64,000 nt of DNA from Xanthomonas cucurbitae (GCF_002939885.1 NZ_MDED01000021.1:1-64000), one strand, 5' to 3'. Counted from the first letter of the stretch, positions 7,210 to 17,767 are shown. Notes: a model not told the origin generated them from the letters alone. Numbers and translations are program-made.

Positions 7210-8757
7210 TCACTTATCCTTGATGTCGATGATCTGGATATCAGGTGCCGCCCCCACAGGTGTCAGGTCATAGCTGTTGATGCGGAAGGCTCGGCTAGCA
7301 GTGGTAAGGAGGAAGGTGTTGTCCTGCAGGTCAAGCGCATGAAAGGGCCTTGTATTCCAACAGCCCTTCTCTGCGTCGTAATCAGCGATGATCTTGGTTC
7401 TCTCAGTGAAGTTGGCATCGCTTTCCTCGAGCCGAGAACCTTGCGTCTGGACGATGTACGCCACTGACTGGCATGCCGACTGACCATTGAAAAAGATGCT
7501 TGGGTCAGCTGAGACAGCTTTCGTCGAGTAGATGTGATCCTGGCTGTGCGATCCCTTATTTTCAAAAAGATAGCCGCCCAGCACAACTTCATGCCCTCGC
7601 CCATTTCGCTCCCATCCGGCATAAACTGATGGTTGCTCGATTTCGACGCTGGAAGGAGTGGCACGAATGGATGAATAGCTGTGACCCTTTGCATCGGTGA
7701 AGCTAAAATATTCGATATTGGAAATTCCTTTTGGCGAATTCGCTCCACTGGTCCCCGCCTCAATGCGGACATTGGACACTAGCTCTCCTGTGAAGAACTC
7801 CATTGCTTTCGCCGACTCTCGATCTTTCCTTGAAATCATCCATAGCTTCCACGGCCTGCTACGTCTGTCGATAAATATCGCCGCCACAGAAAAGTCGCGT
7901 TGCGCGATCTTGGTCTGTGGCCAGTCTGCTCTTTCCGCTTTTTGCTCACTTTCTTGATGGCTGGTTTGTCCCTTGCCGCATAAGCCAATGTTTGTTCTTG
8001 CAGCACGAACTATCGCTAGGTAGCGATCAGCCAAAACCGGTGTCCATCCATCTATTACTGCATCATCATTCTTGTCGGCATCCTCTGCATACTTGTCGAG
8101 CGTAGCCAAGCATTCCGCATATAGCCCGTTCTTGTATTGGGTGATCGCCAGATCGTTGCGGATTGCCCCTTCCTCTTCCCATTCCAATGTTGGTAGACAG
8201 TTCGCCAGCGCCGGAGACAATGTTGCTAGTGCTGTCTTGTAATCCTTGCTGTTGTAAAGCTGCTGGAACGCATCTCGCGTTTGATCAAGATCGCTTCTGC
8301 CACATCCTTCCTTGACCCGCAGGTAAGACCCTTCGAAATTGCCGTTATAGCCGCAAAACGCCTTGCATTCAGCTGTTGTCGTTGCTGATACATCGATGCC
8401 CTGCGGGGTGTTCGCGAATTTCACAGTGCAGGTGGATTCACCGTTATCGCTCTTAGCGATACCTTCATCGCCCTGGATAGCACCGTCGAGCCCGCAGGTG
8501 TCTTCGCCGGTGATGCTTTCAAGGGAAAATTTCAGCGTGTCTCCTCGCTTGCTGAGTTGGAGGTGTCCCCAACCTTTCTCCGTTATGTATTCGCCCGCTT
8601 GCAAGAGACCGCTGCCAGCGGCCTTCGTTGGGGCTGTCGAAGGAAGGTCGTTGCCAGGCGGGGGCAATGACGAGGCGGCCGGCGTCTCCGCCGAGCAGGC
8701 GGTGTAGAACAACACGACAACTGTTGCACAAGCGAACCAGCGCATCACCCTTGCCAT
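7210..8757 (-). CDS. Large lipoprotein, candidate immunity partner of the downstream gene
   Basis: A 515-residue protein with a lipoprotein signal peptide (TVVVLFYTAC, Cys21 lipidated) and a Ser/Pro/Ala-rich linker. Next is a Cys-containing beta domain (about 50-155) with GHLQLSKRGDTLKFSLES and paired cysteines (DTCGLDG, CKAFCGYNG). A helical, TPR-like part follows (QQLYNSKDYKTALATLSPAL, then ITQYKNGLYAECLATLDKY), and last a beta-rich C-terminal region. The N-terminal beta domain resembles that of periplasmic lysozyme-inhibitor lipoproteins such as X. citri XAC2610 (from memory, not checked). The next gene starts 1 bp later, so translation is probably coupled. I infer a periplasmic inhibitor of the neighbouring candidate peptidoglycan hydrolase. 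ATG at 8745 is an alternative start. Confidence 0.6.
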   Translation of the reverse strand: MARVMRWFACATVVVLFYTACSAETPAASSLPPPGNDLPSTAPTKAAGSGLLQAGEYITEKGWGHLQLSKRGDTLKFSLESITGEDTCGLDGAIQGDEGIAKSDNGESTCTVKFANTPQGIDVSATTTAECKAFCGYNGNFEGSYLRVKEGCGRSDLDQTRDAFQQLYNSKDYKTALATLSPALANCLPTLEWEEEGAIRNDLAITQYKNGLYAECLATLDKYAEDADKNDDAVIDGWTPVLADRYLAIVRAARTNIGLCGKGQTSHQESEQKAERADWPQTKIAQRDFSVAAIFIDRRSRPWKLWMISRKDRESAKAMEFFTGELVSNVRIEAGTSGANSPKGISNIEYFSFTDAKGHSYSSIRATPSSVEIEQPSVYAGWERNGRGHEVVLGGYLFENKGSHSQDHIYSTKAVSADPSIFFNGQSACQSVAYIVQTQGSRLEESDANFTERTKIIADYDAEKGCWNTRPFHALDLQDNTFLLTTASRAFRINSYDLTPVGAAPDIQIIDIKDK

Positions 8758-8890
8758 ATGGTTTCCCGCCGCCTATCACATGCGGGCAGTCTAGCCAATA
8801 ATGAACTCTGGATTCTACTTATCTGGGCTAGCGTAGCGTCCCAAACGAAAGAATTTACTTATTGACTGTCGAACCGCCATCTTTGGGAAG

Positions 8891-10597
8891 TTAGCGGTGC
8901 CCACGCTCTTCGCGCGCGCGCACGCGGCGGTCGAACAGCAGCGCGCTGACCACGATGCCCAGCCCCAGTGCCACGCCCAGCAGGAACAGCACCATCGCAA
9001 TGGCGGGGTATCCCCACAGCTTGAAGCCAGTCTCGATGCGCATCATCTGCGCCGAGGCCATGATGAGCGCGGCAGTGACGATGCCGGCCGCGACGCGGTT
9101 GGCGATCTTCTGCAGGCTTTCCATCAGGTGCGATTCTTCCAACCCGGTGACGCGCATCTGCAGGCGGTTCTCTGCGGCCAGCGACAGGATCTCGGACATG
9201 CGTCGCGGCCCTTCGCGCACCAGATGCTGCAGCTCCATCGCTTCGCTGGCCAGGTTGGCGGCAGACATGGACTTCTTCAGGCGTGCGCGCATCACGTGTT
9301 GCAGATGGCGTTCGACGATACGGCGGGTGTCCAGGGTCGGCGACAGGGTGCGGCACACGCCTTCCAGATTCAGCAGCGTCTTGCCGAGCAGGCTGAGCTC
9401 GGGCGGCGTGCGCAGCCCGGTGGAAGTGGCGATGCGTACCAGATCCAGCACCACGCGGCCTTCGGAGGTGGCGTCGTGCGCGGCGTAGCGCGCAATCATC
9501 TGCCCGGTTTCGCGCTGGTAGCGGTCCTCGTCGTAATCCTCCAGCCGCGTGCTGAGCGCGATAGTCTCTTCGGCCACCTCTTCGCCACGGCCATCGACGG
9601 CGGCAAACAGCAGCTTGAGCAATCGCTCGCGCAAGCGCGGCGGCACATGCGCCACCATGCCCAGGTCGAAGATGGCCAACCGCCCATCGGAGAGCACCCG
9701 CAGGTTGCCCGGATGCGGGTCGGCATGGATTTCGCCATGCACGAACATCTGATCCAGGTAGCCCTTGACCAGTTCGGCAGCCAGATCGTCCATGGGCTGC
9801 TCGGTGCGGCGCAGGCCGGAGATCTTGTCCACGCGCACGCCTTCGGCCAGTTGCATGGTCAGCACGCGGCGGCTGCTCAGGTCCCAGATCGGTTGCGGCA
9901 CCCATAGCAGCGGAAACGGCTTGAGATGTTTGCCAAAGCGCACCAGGGTTTCGGCTTCGTCCTGGTAGTTGAGTTCCGCGCGCAGGGTCTTGCCGAATTC
10001 GCCCAGCCAATCGGCAAAGCGCACCCGGCGGCCGATGCCGGTGAGGCGGTCGGCGGCGGTGGCAAAGCTCTTGAGTACCTCCAGGTCCGAACGCACCTGC
10101 GCGGCCACTTCGGGCTTTTGCACCTTGATGGCCACCGGGGTGCCATCGCGCAGGGCGGCGCGATGCACCTGCGCCAGCGATGCGCAGCCCAGCGGCACCG
10201 GATCGAAATGCGAGAACGCCTTGTTGACCGAGACGCCGAGCTCTTCTTCGATGATCTGGCGGATGCGTTCCACCGGCACCGCACTGGTGTTCTCCTGCAT
10301 GCGTTCCAGCGCGGTGGCGAACTCCGGCGGCACGATGTCCGGGCGCGTGGACAGCATCTGGCCCAGCTTGACGAAGGTGGGGCCCAGCGCCTCCAGGTCG
10401 GAGACGAACTGGTCCGGTGTGCCTTCGGCAGGTACTTCGTAGTCGTTGATGGCGGCCGGGTCCAGATTCATGCCGGCAAACACGCCCGACCCGCGATACC
10501 GCAACAGCAGGCGCAGGATCTGCGTGCGCCGGCTCATGCCGCCGACCACGGCCTGGTCGGTCGTGCTGCGGTGTGGATCGTTCGGACTCAAGGCCAT
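8891..10597 (-). CDS. ABC1/AarF/UbiB-family atypical kinase
   Basis: I prefer the ATG at 10597 (MALSPNDPHRS, 568 residues) over a TTG 48 bp upstream. Family motifs are all present: KLGQ near residue 77, the alanine-rich loop PLGCASLAQVHRA, VAIKVQKP, HADPHPGN and IFDLGM. The C-terminus has two membrane helices (GIVTAALIMASAQMM and AMVLFLLGVALGLGIVVSAL). UbiB-type proteins are ATPases that assist ubiquinone synthesis at the inner membrane. This copy is not beside other ubi genes and looks like the extra AarF-like paralogue common in proteobacteria, so its exact role is open. Divergent from the DUF808 gene. Confidence 0.88.
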   Translation of the reverse strand: MALSPNDPHRSTTDQAVVGGMSRRTQILRLLLRYRGSGVFAGMNLDPAAINDYEVPAEGTPDQFVSDLEALGPTFVKLGQMLSTRPDIVPPEFATALERMQENTSAVPVERIRQIIEEELGVSVNKAFSHFDPVPLGCASLAQVHRAALRDGTPVAIKVQKPEVAAQVRSDLEVLKSFATAADRLTGIGRRVRFADWLGEFGKTLRAELNYQDEAETLVRFGKHLKPFPLLWVPQPIWDLSSRRVLTMQLAEGVRVDKISGLRRTEQPMDDLAAELVKGYLDQMFVHGEIHADPHPGNLRVLSDGRLAIFDLGMVAHVPPRLRERLLKLLFAAVDGRGEEVAEETIALSTRLEDYDEDRYQRETGQMIARYAAHDATSEGRVVLDLVRIATSTGLRTPPELSLLGKTLLNLEGVCRTLSPTLDTRRIVERHLQHVMRARLKKSMSAANLASEAMELQHLVREGPRRMSEILSLAAENRLQMRVTGLEESHLMESLQKIANRVAAGIVTAALIMASAQMMRIETGFKLWGYPAIAMVLFLLGVALGLGIVVSALLFDRRVRAREERGHR

Positions 10598-10828
10598 CTC
10601 CGGGCGTCGTGCAAGCGGCGAGTGTGGCCAGCGCCAGGTCGTCAAGTGGTGAATCCGGGCGCATCATGCGGCCGCTTGCGAGCGGGGCGGCACGCACCGG
10701 CCATGCCTGCGGGCCGTGGCCGGCATCGCCCTCGCATCGGCGGCTAACCATCATGCAATGGCCTGCCATCACCCCACGCGGGCACCGGATCGGCGAGAAT
10801 CGCCGGCCACCCACGAAGGACCTTGCGC

Positions 10829-11770
10829 ATGGCCGGTGCCAGCCTGTTCACCCTGCTCGACGACATCGCCACGCTGCTGGACGACGTCTCCATCCTGACC
10901 AAGGTTGCGGCCAAGAAGACCGCCGGCGTGCTCGGCGACGATCTGGCGCTCAACGCCCAGCAGGTGACCGGCGTCAGCGCCGACCGCGAGTTGCCGGTGG
11001 TGTGGGCGGTGGCCAAGGGCTCGCTGGTCAACAAGGTGATCCTGGTGCCGGCGGCGCTGGCGATCAGCGCACTGGAGGCCTGGCTGCGCGGGCGCGGCTA
11101 CACCATTCCGCTGGTGATGCCGTTGATGATGCTCGGCGGCGCCTACCTGTGCTTCGAAGGCGTGGAGAAGCTGGCGCACAAATTCCTGCACAGCGCAGAC
11201 GAAGACGCGCAGCGGCATGCCGAGCGCACTCGCGTGCTGGCCGATGAAAGCGTGGACGTGGTGGCGCTGGAAAAAGGCAAGATCAAGGGTGCGATCACCA
11301 CCGACTTCATTCTGTCGGCCGAGATCATCGTGCTGTCGCTGGGCGTGGTGGCGGGCGTGTCGTTCGGGCAGCAGGTGGCCGTGCTGGTGGCGATCGCGCT
11401 GGCGATGACCGTCGGCGTATACGGCCTGGTGGCGGCGATCGTGAAGCTGGACGACCTGGGCCTGTACCTGACCCGGAAAGGGGCATCGCTGGCCGCGCTG
11501 GGCCGCAGCATCCTGGTGGCCGCGCCGTGGCTGATGAAGTTCCTGTCGGTGGCCGGCACGCTGGCGATGTTCCTGGTCGGCGGCGGCATCCTGGTGCACA
11601 ACATCCCCATGCTGCATCACGTGGTGGTGGATCTGGCCAAGGCGGCCGGCGGGCTGGGCTGGCTGGTCGAGGCGCTGGGCAACATGCTGGTGGGCGTGGT
11701 GGCCGGTGCGGTGGTGCTGGCGGTGGTGACCGGGTTCCAGAAGCTGCGCGGGACCAAGGCGGCGCACTGA
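10829..11770 (+). CDS. DUF808/YedI-family inner-membrane protein
   Basis: A 313-residue protein starting MAGASLFTLLDDIATLLDD, the hallmark N-terminus of DUF808 (YedI) proteins. An early TTG at 10823 is less likely than ATG 10829. It includes VSILTKVAAKKTAGVLGDDLA, then several hydrophobic segments (VILVPAALAISALEAWL, IPLVMPLMMLGGAYLC, IIVLSLGVVAGVSFG, and a C-terminal glycine-rich helix). Function unknown in the family. It converges on the diguanylate cyclase gene. Confidence 0.85.
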   Translation: MAGASLFTLLDDIATLLDDVSILTKVAAKKTAGVLGDDLALNAQQVTGVSADRELPVVWAVAKGSLVNKVILVPAALAISALEAWLRGRGYTIPLVMPLMMLGGAYLCFEGVEKLAHKFLHSADEDAQRHAERTRVLADESVDVVALEKGKIKGAITTDFILSAEIIVLSLGVVAGVSFGQQVAVLVAIALAMTVGVYGLVAAIVKLDDLGLYLTRKGASLAALGRSILVAAPWLMKFLSVAGTLAMFLVGGGILVHNIPMLHHVVVDLAKAAGGLGWLVEALGNMLVGVVAGAVVLAVVTGFQKLRGTKAAH

Positions 11771-11790
11771 CGCCTGTCTGGCGTCCCGAC

Positions 11791-11826
11791 GTCGATCGCA
11801 TGCCCGGCCTCAGGCATGCAATCGAC
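11791..11826. terminator. Hairpin between convergent genes
   Basis: GTCGATCGCATGCC (11791-11804) pairs with GGCATGCAATCGAC (11813-11826) with one mismatch in 14 positions and an 8-nt loop. It lies between the ends of the DUF808 gene (+) and the GGDEF gene (-), where a bidirectional terminator is expected. No T tract is obvious. Confidence 0.5.
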
Positions 11827-11846
11827 GCAGGAGCCGGGGTTGCGCG

Positions 11847-13475
11847 CTAATCGGCGTTGATGACCCGGTTCTTGCCGGCGGCCTTGGCCTCGTACATGGC
11901 GCGGTCGGCACGTCGGATCAGCTCGTCCTGGGCCTCGTCCGCGTGGCGCAGGGCCACGCCGGCGCTGAAACTGATGAACACGCGCACGTCGTCGTGCAGG
12001 AACGAGCGCTGTGCCAGCGCCCGTTGCAGGCGGATCACTGCCGCGCTGGCCTCGAAGATGCTGGAGTCCGGCATCAGCAGCACGAATTCCTCACCGCCAA
12101 AACGCGCGATGGCATCGGTGGTGCGCAAGGCGGCCTTGGCCACGTCCACGGTATGCCGCAGCGCGGCGTCGCCACCGGCATGGCCATGCGCCTCGTTGAG
12201 GCGGCGGAAGTCGTCCAGGTCCAGCATCGCCACGCACAGCGGCTGGCCGCTGCGCTGCGTGCGGGCCGCTTCGCGCTGGAACAATTCCTCGAATCCGCGC
12301 CGGTTCAGTGCGCCGGTGAGCTGGTCTTCGCGCACCAGCCCGGCGACCGTGGTGAGTTCCTGCTCCAGGGACGCGATGCGTTGTTCGGCCTCTTCGACCT
12401 GGCGGCGTGCCGACAGCAGTTCGTCGCGGGCGGCCAGGGCTTGTGCCTGGACTCCGGCGGTGTCTTGCAATAGGTCCTGCAGCAGGCGGTTGAGATCCGG
12501 AATGCTGCGAGCGTCGCCGATCGCCTGCGAATAGCCGGCAACGCGGTCATGGTACGCGCCGGTACTGGTGGCCATGCCGTCGAGCCGATCCACGAACGAC
12601 ACCATCATCTCGCGCATGGCAGTCTTGGACTCGGCAATGCCCTGTTTGAGCAGGCCCTGCTTGTAGATCACCTCGCGCAGGGTGCCGCGTGCCTGCTCGA
12701 TCGAACCCACGTCCAGCGGGCCTGCGATCAACTGCCGCACCACCGCGATCTGCCCCTGCAACCAACTGCGGTCGTCCAGCAGTTCGCCAACGTTCTCCAG
12801 CAGCAGATCGAACAGGCCCAGCAACAGGTTCTGCTGTTCGCTGGCGTCCTCGGCGCGCAGGCCGACCTGGTGGCTCAACTCGCGCAGCCGCTGCTCCAGC
12901 GTGACCAGCTCGTGACCGGGGCGCCAGTGGCGCAGGGCGGCGGCCAGGGTTTGTGCCTCATCGGCCAGCTCCGGGCTGCGTTGCAGCAGGATGGCCAGGG
13001 CATTGCCGAGCGCATGCCGCAGCAGATCGCGCAGCTGCTCGGCCTCGGTGCGGCCTTCGGCCAGCGAGTCGCCGGTATCGATGGTGCGGATGTACTTGTC
13101 GATCAGCTGGCGCAGCGTGCGGCCGTAGCCGAGCCAGTCACCGGCCGCATACGCTGCACCCAGGCGCACGCCCATGTCGCCGAGCTCGCCATGCAGGCTG
13201 GCGATGCCTTCGGCGAATGCCTGCAACAGCGCCTCGGGATGCGCGGCATGCGAGAACAACCGCACCAGCAGCGCGGTAGCGGCGGCCGGATCGTGCGCGC
13301 CGGACTTGGCCTTGGCCGGCACCAGCGCGTGCGCGGCCAGGCCGGTACCGCCGCGTTCGCCGCTGTGAATGGTGGGCAACGGCGCGGTGTGGCGCGCCGC
13401 GCCATTGCCGCCCCAGGGCAATAGACGGCGCAGCCCGCCAGATGGGCGGCCAGGGTGGTCAGGCGGTTGTGCCAT
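11847..13475 (-). CDS. Diguanylate cyclase (GGDEF domain)
   Basis: ATG 13475 (MAQPPDHPGRPSG) gives 542 residues; longer frames upstream are unconvincing. The N-terminal two thirds are helical, without membrane segments, and end in a coiled coil (ARRQVEEAEQRIASLEQEL). This leads into a GGDEF domain starting at REDQLTGALNRRGFEEL. The active-site loop is GGEEF at about residue 460, which is competent to make cyclic di-GMP. RTTD, five residues upstream of the loop, is a product-inhibition I-site (RxxD). There is no EAL domain. The N-terminal region is probably a cytoplasmic sensor or partner-binding module. Cyclic di-GMP controls biofilm, motility and virulence in xanthomonads; the specific output is unknown. 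Confidence 0.93.
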   Translation of the reverse strand: MAQPPDHPGRPSGGLRRLLPWGGNGAARHTAPLPTIHSGERGGTGLAAHALVPAKAKSGAHDPAAATALLVRLFSHAAHPEALLQAFAEGIASLHGELGDMGVRLGAAYAAGDWLGYGRTLRQLIDKYIRTIDTGDSLAEGRTEAEQLRDLLRHALGNALAILLQRSPELADEAQTLAAALRHWRPGHELVTLEQRLRELSHQVGLRAEDASEQQNLLLGLFDLLLENVGELLDDRSWLQGQIAVVRQLIAGPLDVGSIEQARGTLREVIYKQGLLKQGIAESKTAMREMMVSFVDRLDGMATSTGAYHDRVAGYSQAIGDARSIPDLNRLLQDLLQDTAGVQAQALAARDELLSARRQVEEAEQRIASLEQELTTVAGLVREDQLTGALNRRGFEELFQREAARTQRSGQPLCVAMLDLDDFRRLNEAHGHAGGDAALRHTVDVAKAALRTTDAIARFGGEEFVLLMPDSSIFEASAAVIRLQRALAQRSFLHDDVRVFISFSAGVALRHADEAQDELIRRADRAMYEAKAAGKNRVINAD

Positions 13476-13950
13476 GCGCCGGTTCTCGAAGATCCTCTTG
13501 CTGTCGCAGGTTATCGGCGTGCGCGCGCCCGCCTTGAGCGGGCTTGACCATGCCGCGCCGGCCGGACACGGAGACCGCTGCCCGTCCGTGACGCCTGCGC
13601 ATGCCTGCATGAACCGGTTATCCAGGTGAGAGGGGCCGCGACTGCAGCGCCCTCATTCGGTGCGTTGCAGGCGCCGTGCACCGTTGCGGGGATGTCATCG
13701 CCGTGTCATCCCGGCTTATGCCTTCTGACATACGCCGCCGTGTGTAATGGAATGTGCGTTGTCGCAGAAAAGGCAGAACATGTTCACGCATATTTTATTT
13801 GGACGAGGTGTAGATTCATCGCAGGGACAACGTGGGGCACGCGCGTCGTCCACGCTCCTCACTCGCAGCAGGTCGCCTGGCTGAATCGGCAGGCGGTGGT
13901 TTTCGCTTCGCCGTTTTCCGTCTCCACCCCACTTCACGACGGACGTTCAG
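13476..13950. other. Intergenic region upstream of glgA
   Basis: 475 bp between the divergent GGDEF gene and glgA. The part at 13770-13815 is locally AT-rich (CATATTTTATTTGG) and is the likeliest place for the operon promoter. No small gene or operator is convincing. Confidence 0.35.
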
Positions 13951-15534
13951 ATGGTTGCCACGATGTCGCTTCACGCCAGTACCGCACGCATCGAGCGCAG
14001 CGCGTTGATCCCCACGCTGAAGAAGAGTGGGCGGCCGCGCGATGCGCGCGGGCGTTTCATCCGTCATCACGAGCGGTTGCCGGTGTCGCTGGCCGACACG
14101 CGCGGCGCGTTGTTCGTGGTGTCGGAGATGGCCGACTTCATCAAGGCCGGTGGCCTGGGCGACGTGGCGGCCGCGCTGCCGCGCGCGCTGCGCCATCGCT
14201 ATGACGTGCGTGTGTTGATCCCCGGGTATCGCGCGGTGCTCGAGCGCGCCGGCAAGGTGGAGATCGTGGGCCGTGTGCTGGCGCATGCGGCGCTGCCGGC
14301 CTGCGACATCGGCCGGATCGTGCAATCGGACGGCTTGCCGATCTACATCCTGTTGTCCAAGGCACTGTTCGAACGCGATGGCTCGCCGTATGTGAGCACC
14401 AGCGGTTCGGAGTTCGAAGACAACGCCATCCGCTTCGCCACCTTGTCGCATGCCGCCGCGCAGATCGCCGCCGGCCATGCCGGGCTGGGCTGGAAGCCGC
14501 GCCTGCTGCACCTCAACGACTGGCCGTGCGCGCTGGCGGCCGGTTATGTGCGCTGGTCCGGTGGCACCACCCCGTGCCTGCTGACCATCCATAACCTGGC
14601 CTACCAGGGCTTGGTGCCGTATTCGATGGCCGCCGCGCTGGGCATTCCCGCCGAGCGCGTGGCCGAGCTGGAGTTCTACGGGCAGATGTCGTTCCTGCGC
14701 GGCGGCATCGTCAATGCCGACCACGTCAACACCGTCAGCGTCAGCTATGCCAAGCAGATCACCGGCCCGGCGCAGGGCTGCGGGCTGGACCGGCTGCTGG
14801 CCGGACGCGCCGCCAAGGGCGCGCTGACCGGGATCGTCAATGGCATCGATGCCAGCTGGGACCCGCGCACCGATGAGTACCTGGATTCGCATTTCAGCGT
14901 GAACCATTGGCAGGGCCGTCAGGCCAATGCCGGGCAGGTGCGCAAGGCGTTCGGGCTGCGCGAAAGCACTGGACCGCTGTTTGCGGTGGTCTCGCGGCTG
15001 GTGCACCAGAAGGGCCTGGACCTGATCTGCGAGGTCGCTCCGCAGATCGTGGCGGCCGGTGGCCAGATTGCGGTGATCGGCGGCGGCGAGCCGGAGATCG
15101 AGCAGCAGGTGGCCGAGCTGACCCGCCGCTATCCCGGCCAGGTCGGCGCCTTCATCGGCTTCGAGGAAGGCCTGGCACGGCGCATGTTCGCCGGTGCCGA
15201 CTTCCTGTTGATGCCCTCGCGCTTCGAGCCCTGCGGCCTGAGCCAGATGTACGCACAGCGCTTCGGCTGCCTGCCGATCGCCCACGCCACCGGCGGGCTG
15301 ATCGACACCGTGGACGACGGCGTCACCGGCTTCCTGTTCCAGCACGCCAGCGTCGAGGCGCTACGCCGCTGCCTGGAACGTGCGTTTCGCACCTTCCGCC
15401 TGCCCAGCCTGCTGTCGGCAATGCGTCGGGCGGCGATGCTGCGCCCCAGCGGCTGGGATGTGGCCGGCAAGAAGTATCTCTCCCTTTACGAACACACTGC
15501 CGCCACTGCGCCCGCGCTTGCGACGGTGTCATGA
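13951..15534 (+). CDS. glgA: Glycogen synthase (ADP-glucose:alpha-1,4-glucan glucosyltransferase)
   Basis: 527 residues, GT5 family. It adds glucose from ADP-glucose to the non-reducing end of glycogen. The nucleotide-binding loop [16 protein letters not shown] is at about 65, with HLNDWPCAL and TIHNLAYQG in the N-terminal half. The C-terminal half has [13 protein letters not shown] and the late motif [16 protein letters not shown] with ATGGLIDTV. The N-terminus is about 50 residues longer than usual before the synthase domain and is basic ([14 protein letters not shown]). ATG 13963 would shorten it only slightly. First gene of the alpha-glucan operon; its stop overlaps the glgB start (ATGA). 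Confidence 0.95.
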   Translation: MVATMSLHASTARIERSALIPTLKKSGRPRDARGRFIRHHERLPVSLADTRGALFVVSEMADFIKAGGLGDVAAALPRALRHRYDVRVLIPGYRAVLERAGKVEIVGRVLAHAALPACDIGRIVQSDGLPIYILLSKALFERDGSPYVSTSGSEFEDNAIRFATLSHAAAQIAAGHAGLGWKPRLLHLNDWPCALAAGYVRWSGGTTPCLLTIHNLAYQGLVPYSMAAALGIPAERVAELEFYGQMSFLRGGIVNADHVNTVSVSYAKQITGPAQGCGLDRLLAGRAAKGALTGIVNGIDASWDPRTDEYLDSHFSVNHWQGRQANAGQVRKAFGLRESTGPLFAVVSRLVHQKGLDLICEVAPQIVAAGGQIAVIGGGEPEIEQQVAELTRRYPGQVGAFIGFEEGLARRMFAGADFLLMPSRFEPCGLSQMYAQRFGCLPIAHATGGLIDTVDDGVTGFLFQHASVEALRRCLERAFRTFRLPSLLSAMRRAAMLRPSGWDVAGKKYLSLYEHTAATAPALATVS

Positions 15535-17765
15535 GCGAACGGCTGGGCGGGCAGGGCCAGGCGACGGAAACTGACGCGGTGACCATGGAAGGCATGTCCG
15601 ATATTGCACAGACCCTGCAGGCGCTGGCCCAGGGGCTGCCCGCCGATGCATTCGCGGTGCTGGGCCCGCATCCGCAGGCCGACGGGCGCCGCCGCGTGCG
15701 CGTGCTGGCGCCAGGCGCCGAGGCGATGGGCTTGATCGATCCGCGCGGCAAGCTGCTGGCACGCATGCAGGCCACCGAGACCGAGGGCCTGTTCGAAGGC
15801 GAGCTGGCCAGCGATGGCCCTTACCGGTTGCGCATCGTGTGGCCGGACGTGGTGCAGGAGATCGAGGACCCCTACGCATTCGGCCCACTCCTGGACGAAT
15901 CGCTGCTGCTGCAGATCGCTGCCGGCGACGGGCAGGCGCTGCGCCGCGCGCTGGGCGCCCAGCACATGCACTGCGGCGACGTGCCGGGTGTGCGCTTTGC
16001 AGTATGGGCACCACACGCGCAGCGCGTGGCCGTGGTCGGCGACTTCAACGGCTGGGAGGCGCGGCGACACCCGATGCGCCAGCGCACCGGCGGCTTCTGG
16101 GAGTTGTTCCTGCCGCGGGTGGAAGCCGGCGCCCGCTACAAGTACGCCATCACCGCCGCCGATGGCCGCGTGCTGCTCAAGGCCGACCCAGTGGCGCGCC
16201 AGAGCGAGCTGCCGCCGGCCACCGCCTCGGTGGTGCCCGGTGACGCGGCATTTGCCTGGACCGACGCCGAGTGGATGGGCCGGCGCAATGCGCAGACCCT
16301 GCCGGCGCCGATGTCCATCTACGAGGTGCATGCCGCCTCCTGGCGTCGCGACGGGCATGACCAGCCGCTGGACTGGCCCAGCCTGGCCGCGCAGCTGATT
16401 CCGTACGTGCAGCAGCTCGGTTTCACCCATATCGAGCTGCTGCCGATCACCGAGTACCCGTTCGGTGGCTCGTGGGGCTACCAACCGCTGGGCCTGTATG
16501 CGCCCACCGCCCGGCATGGCCGCCCGGAGGGTTTGGCCGCGTTCGTCGATGCCTGCCATCGCGCCGGCATCGGGGTGATCCTGGATTGGGTCAGCGCGCA
16601 CTTTCCGGGTGACGCACATGGCCTGGCGCAGTTCGATGGCGCAGCGCTGTATGAGCATGCCGACCCGCGCGAAGGCATGCACCGCGACTGGAATACGCTG
16701 ATCTACAACCATGGCCGCCCGGAAGTGACCGCGTTCCTGTTGGGCAGTGCGCTGGAGTGGATCGACCATTACCACCTCGACGGCCTGCGCGTGGATGCGG
16801 TGGCCTCGATGCTGTATCGCGACTATGGCCGCGCCGAGGGCGAGTGGGTGCCCAATGCGCATGGCGGCCGCGAGAACCTGGAAGCGGTGGCCTTCCTGCG
16901 CCAGCTCAACCGCGAGATCGCTGCCTGCTTTCCCGGCGTGCTGACCATTGCCGAAGAATCCACCGCCTGGCCCGGTGTGACCGCACCGTTGGCCGATGGT
17001 GGGCTGGGCTTCACCCACAAGTGGAACATGGGCTGGATGCACGACACGCTGAGCTACATGCAGCGCGATCCGGCCGAGCGCGCCCAGCACCACAGCCAGC
17101 TCACCTTCGGCCTGGTGTATGCGTTCTCCGAACGCTTCGTGCTGCCGCTCTCGCATGACGAAGTGGTGCATGGCACCGGCGGCCTGCTCGGGCAGATGCC
17201 CGGCGACGACTGGCGGCGCTTTGCCAACCTGCGCGCCTACCTGGCGCTGATGTGGGCACACCCGGGCGACAAACTGCTGTTCATGGGCGCCGAATTCGGC
17301 CAATGGGCCGACTGGAACCACGACCAGTCGCTGGACTGGCATCTGCTCGATGGCGCGCCGCATCGCGGCGTGCAGCGGCTGGTGGGCGACCTCAATGCCG
17401 CGCTGCGCCGCGTGCCGGCGTTGTACCGTGGCACCCACCGTGCCGACGGTTTCGACTGGAGCGTGGCCGACGACGCGCGCAACAGCGTGCTGGCCTTCAT
17501 CCGCCACGATCCCGACGGTGGCGGCGTGCCACTGCTGGCGGTGAGCAACCTCACCCCGCAACCGCTGCACGATTACGGCGTGGGCGTGCCGCGTGCCGGC
17601 ATCTGGCGCGAAATTCTCAATACCGATAGCGCCCATTACGGTGGCAGCAACCTCGGCAACAGCGGTCCTCTGGCGACCGAGCCGATGGGCATGCATGGGC
17701 ATGCGCAACGGCTGCGCCTGACCTTGCCGCCGCTGGCCACGATCTACCTGCAAGCGGAGAAATAA
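15531..17765 (+). CDS. glgB: 1,4-alpha-glucan branching enzyme
   Basis: 744 residues, GH13, made from ATG 15531, which overlaps the glgA stop by 4 nt. It cuts alpha-1,4 chains and re-attaches them as alpha-1,6 branches. There is an N-terminal CBM48-like part ([25 protein letters not shown]) followed by the catalytic barrel. Catalytic Asp is in [13 protein letters not shown], the Glu in [12 protein letters not shown], and the transition-state Asp in LSHDEVVHG. Full length for a two-module GlgB. The next gene starts 2 bp after its stop, so coupled translation is likely. Confidence 0.96.
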   Translation: MSERLGGQGQATETDAVTMEGMSDIAQTLQALAQGLPADAFAVLGPHPQADGRRRVRVLAPGAEAMGLIDPRGKLLARMQATETEGLFEGELASDGPYRLRIVWPDVVQEIEDPYAFGPLLDESLLLQIAAGDGQALRRALGAQHMHCGDVPGVRFAVWAPHAQRVAVVGDFNGWEARRHPMRQRTGGFWELFLPRVEAGARYKYAITAADGRVLLKADPVARQSELPPATASVVPGDAAFAWTDAEWMGRRNAQTLPAPMSIYEVHAASWRRDGHDQPLDWPSLAAQLIPYVQQLGFTHIELLPITEYPFGGSWGYQPLGLYAPTARHGRPEGLAAFVDACHRAGIGVILDWVSAHFPGDAHGLAQFDGAALYEHADPREGMHRDWNTLIYNHGRPEVTAFLLGSALEWIDHYHLDGLRVDAVASMLYRDYGRAEGEWVPNAHGGRENLEAVAFLRQLNREIAACFPGVLTIAEESTAWPGVTAPLADGGLGFTHKWNMGWMHDTLSYMQRDPAERAQHHSQLTFGLVYAFSERFVLPLSHDEVVHGTGGLLGQMPGDDWRRFANLRAYLALMWAHPGDKLLFMGAEFGQWADWNHDQSLDWHLLDGAPHRGVQRLVGDLNAALRRVPALYRGTHRADGFDWSVADDARNSVLAFIRHDPDGGGVPLLAVSNLTPQPLHDYGVGVPRAGIWREILNTDSAHYGGSNLGNSGPLATEPMGMHGHAQRLRLTLPPLATIYLQAEK

Positions 17766-17767
17766 CC

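Noticed and set aside
8850-8885. PIP box upstream of the lipoprotein/effector cassette
   Set aside because: ACGAA and TCGAA occur on the plus strand, but the spacing is 19 bases and the second half has a forbidden base.
14907-15530. Apparent 208-residue extension of the glgB frame upstream into glgA
   Set aside because: The frame is open only as a GC-rich shadow of glgA. Homology to branching enzyme begins after ATG 15531, which overlaps the glgA stop in the usual ATGA manner.
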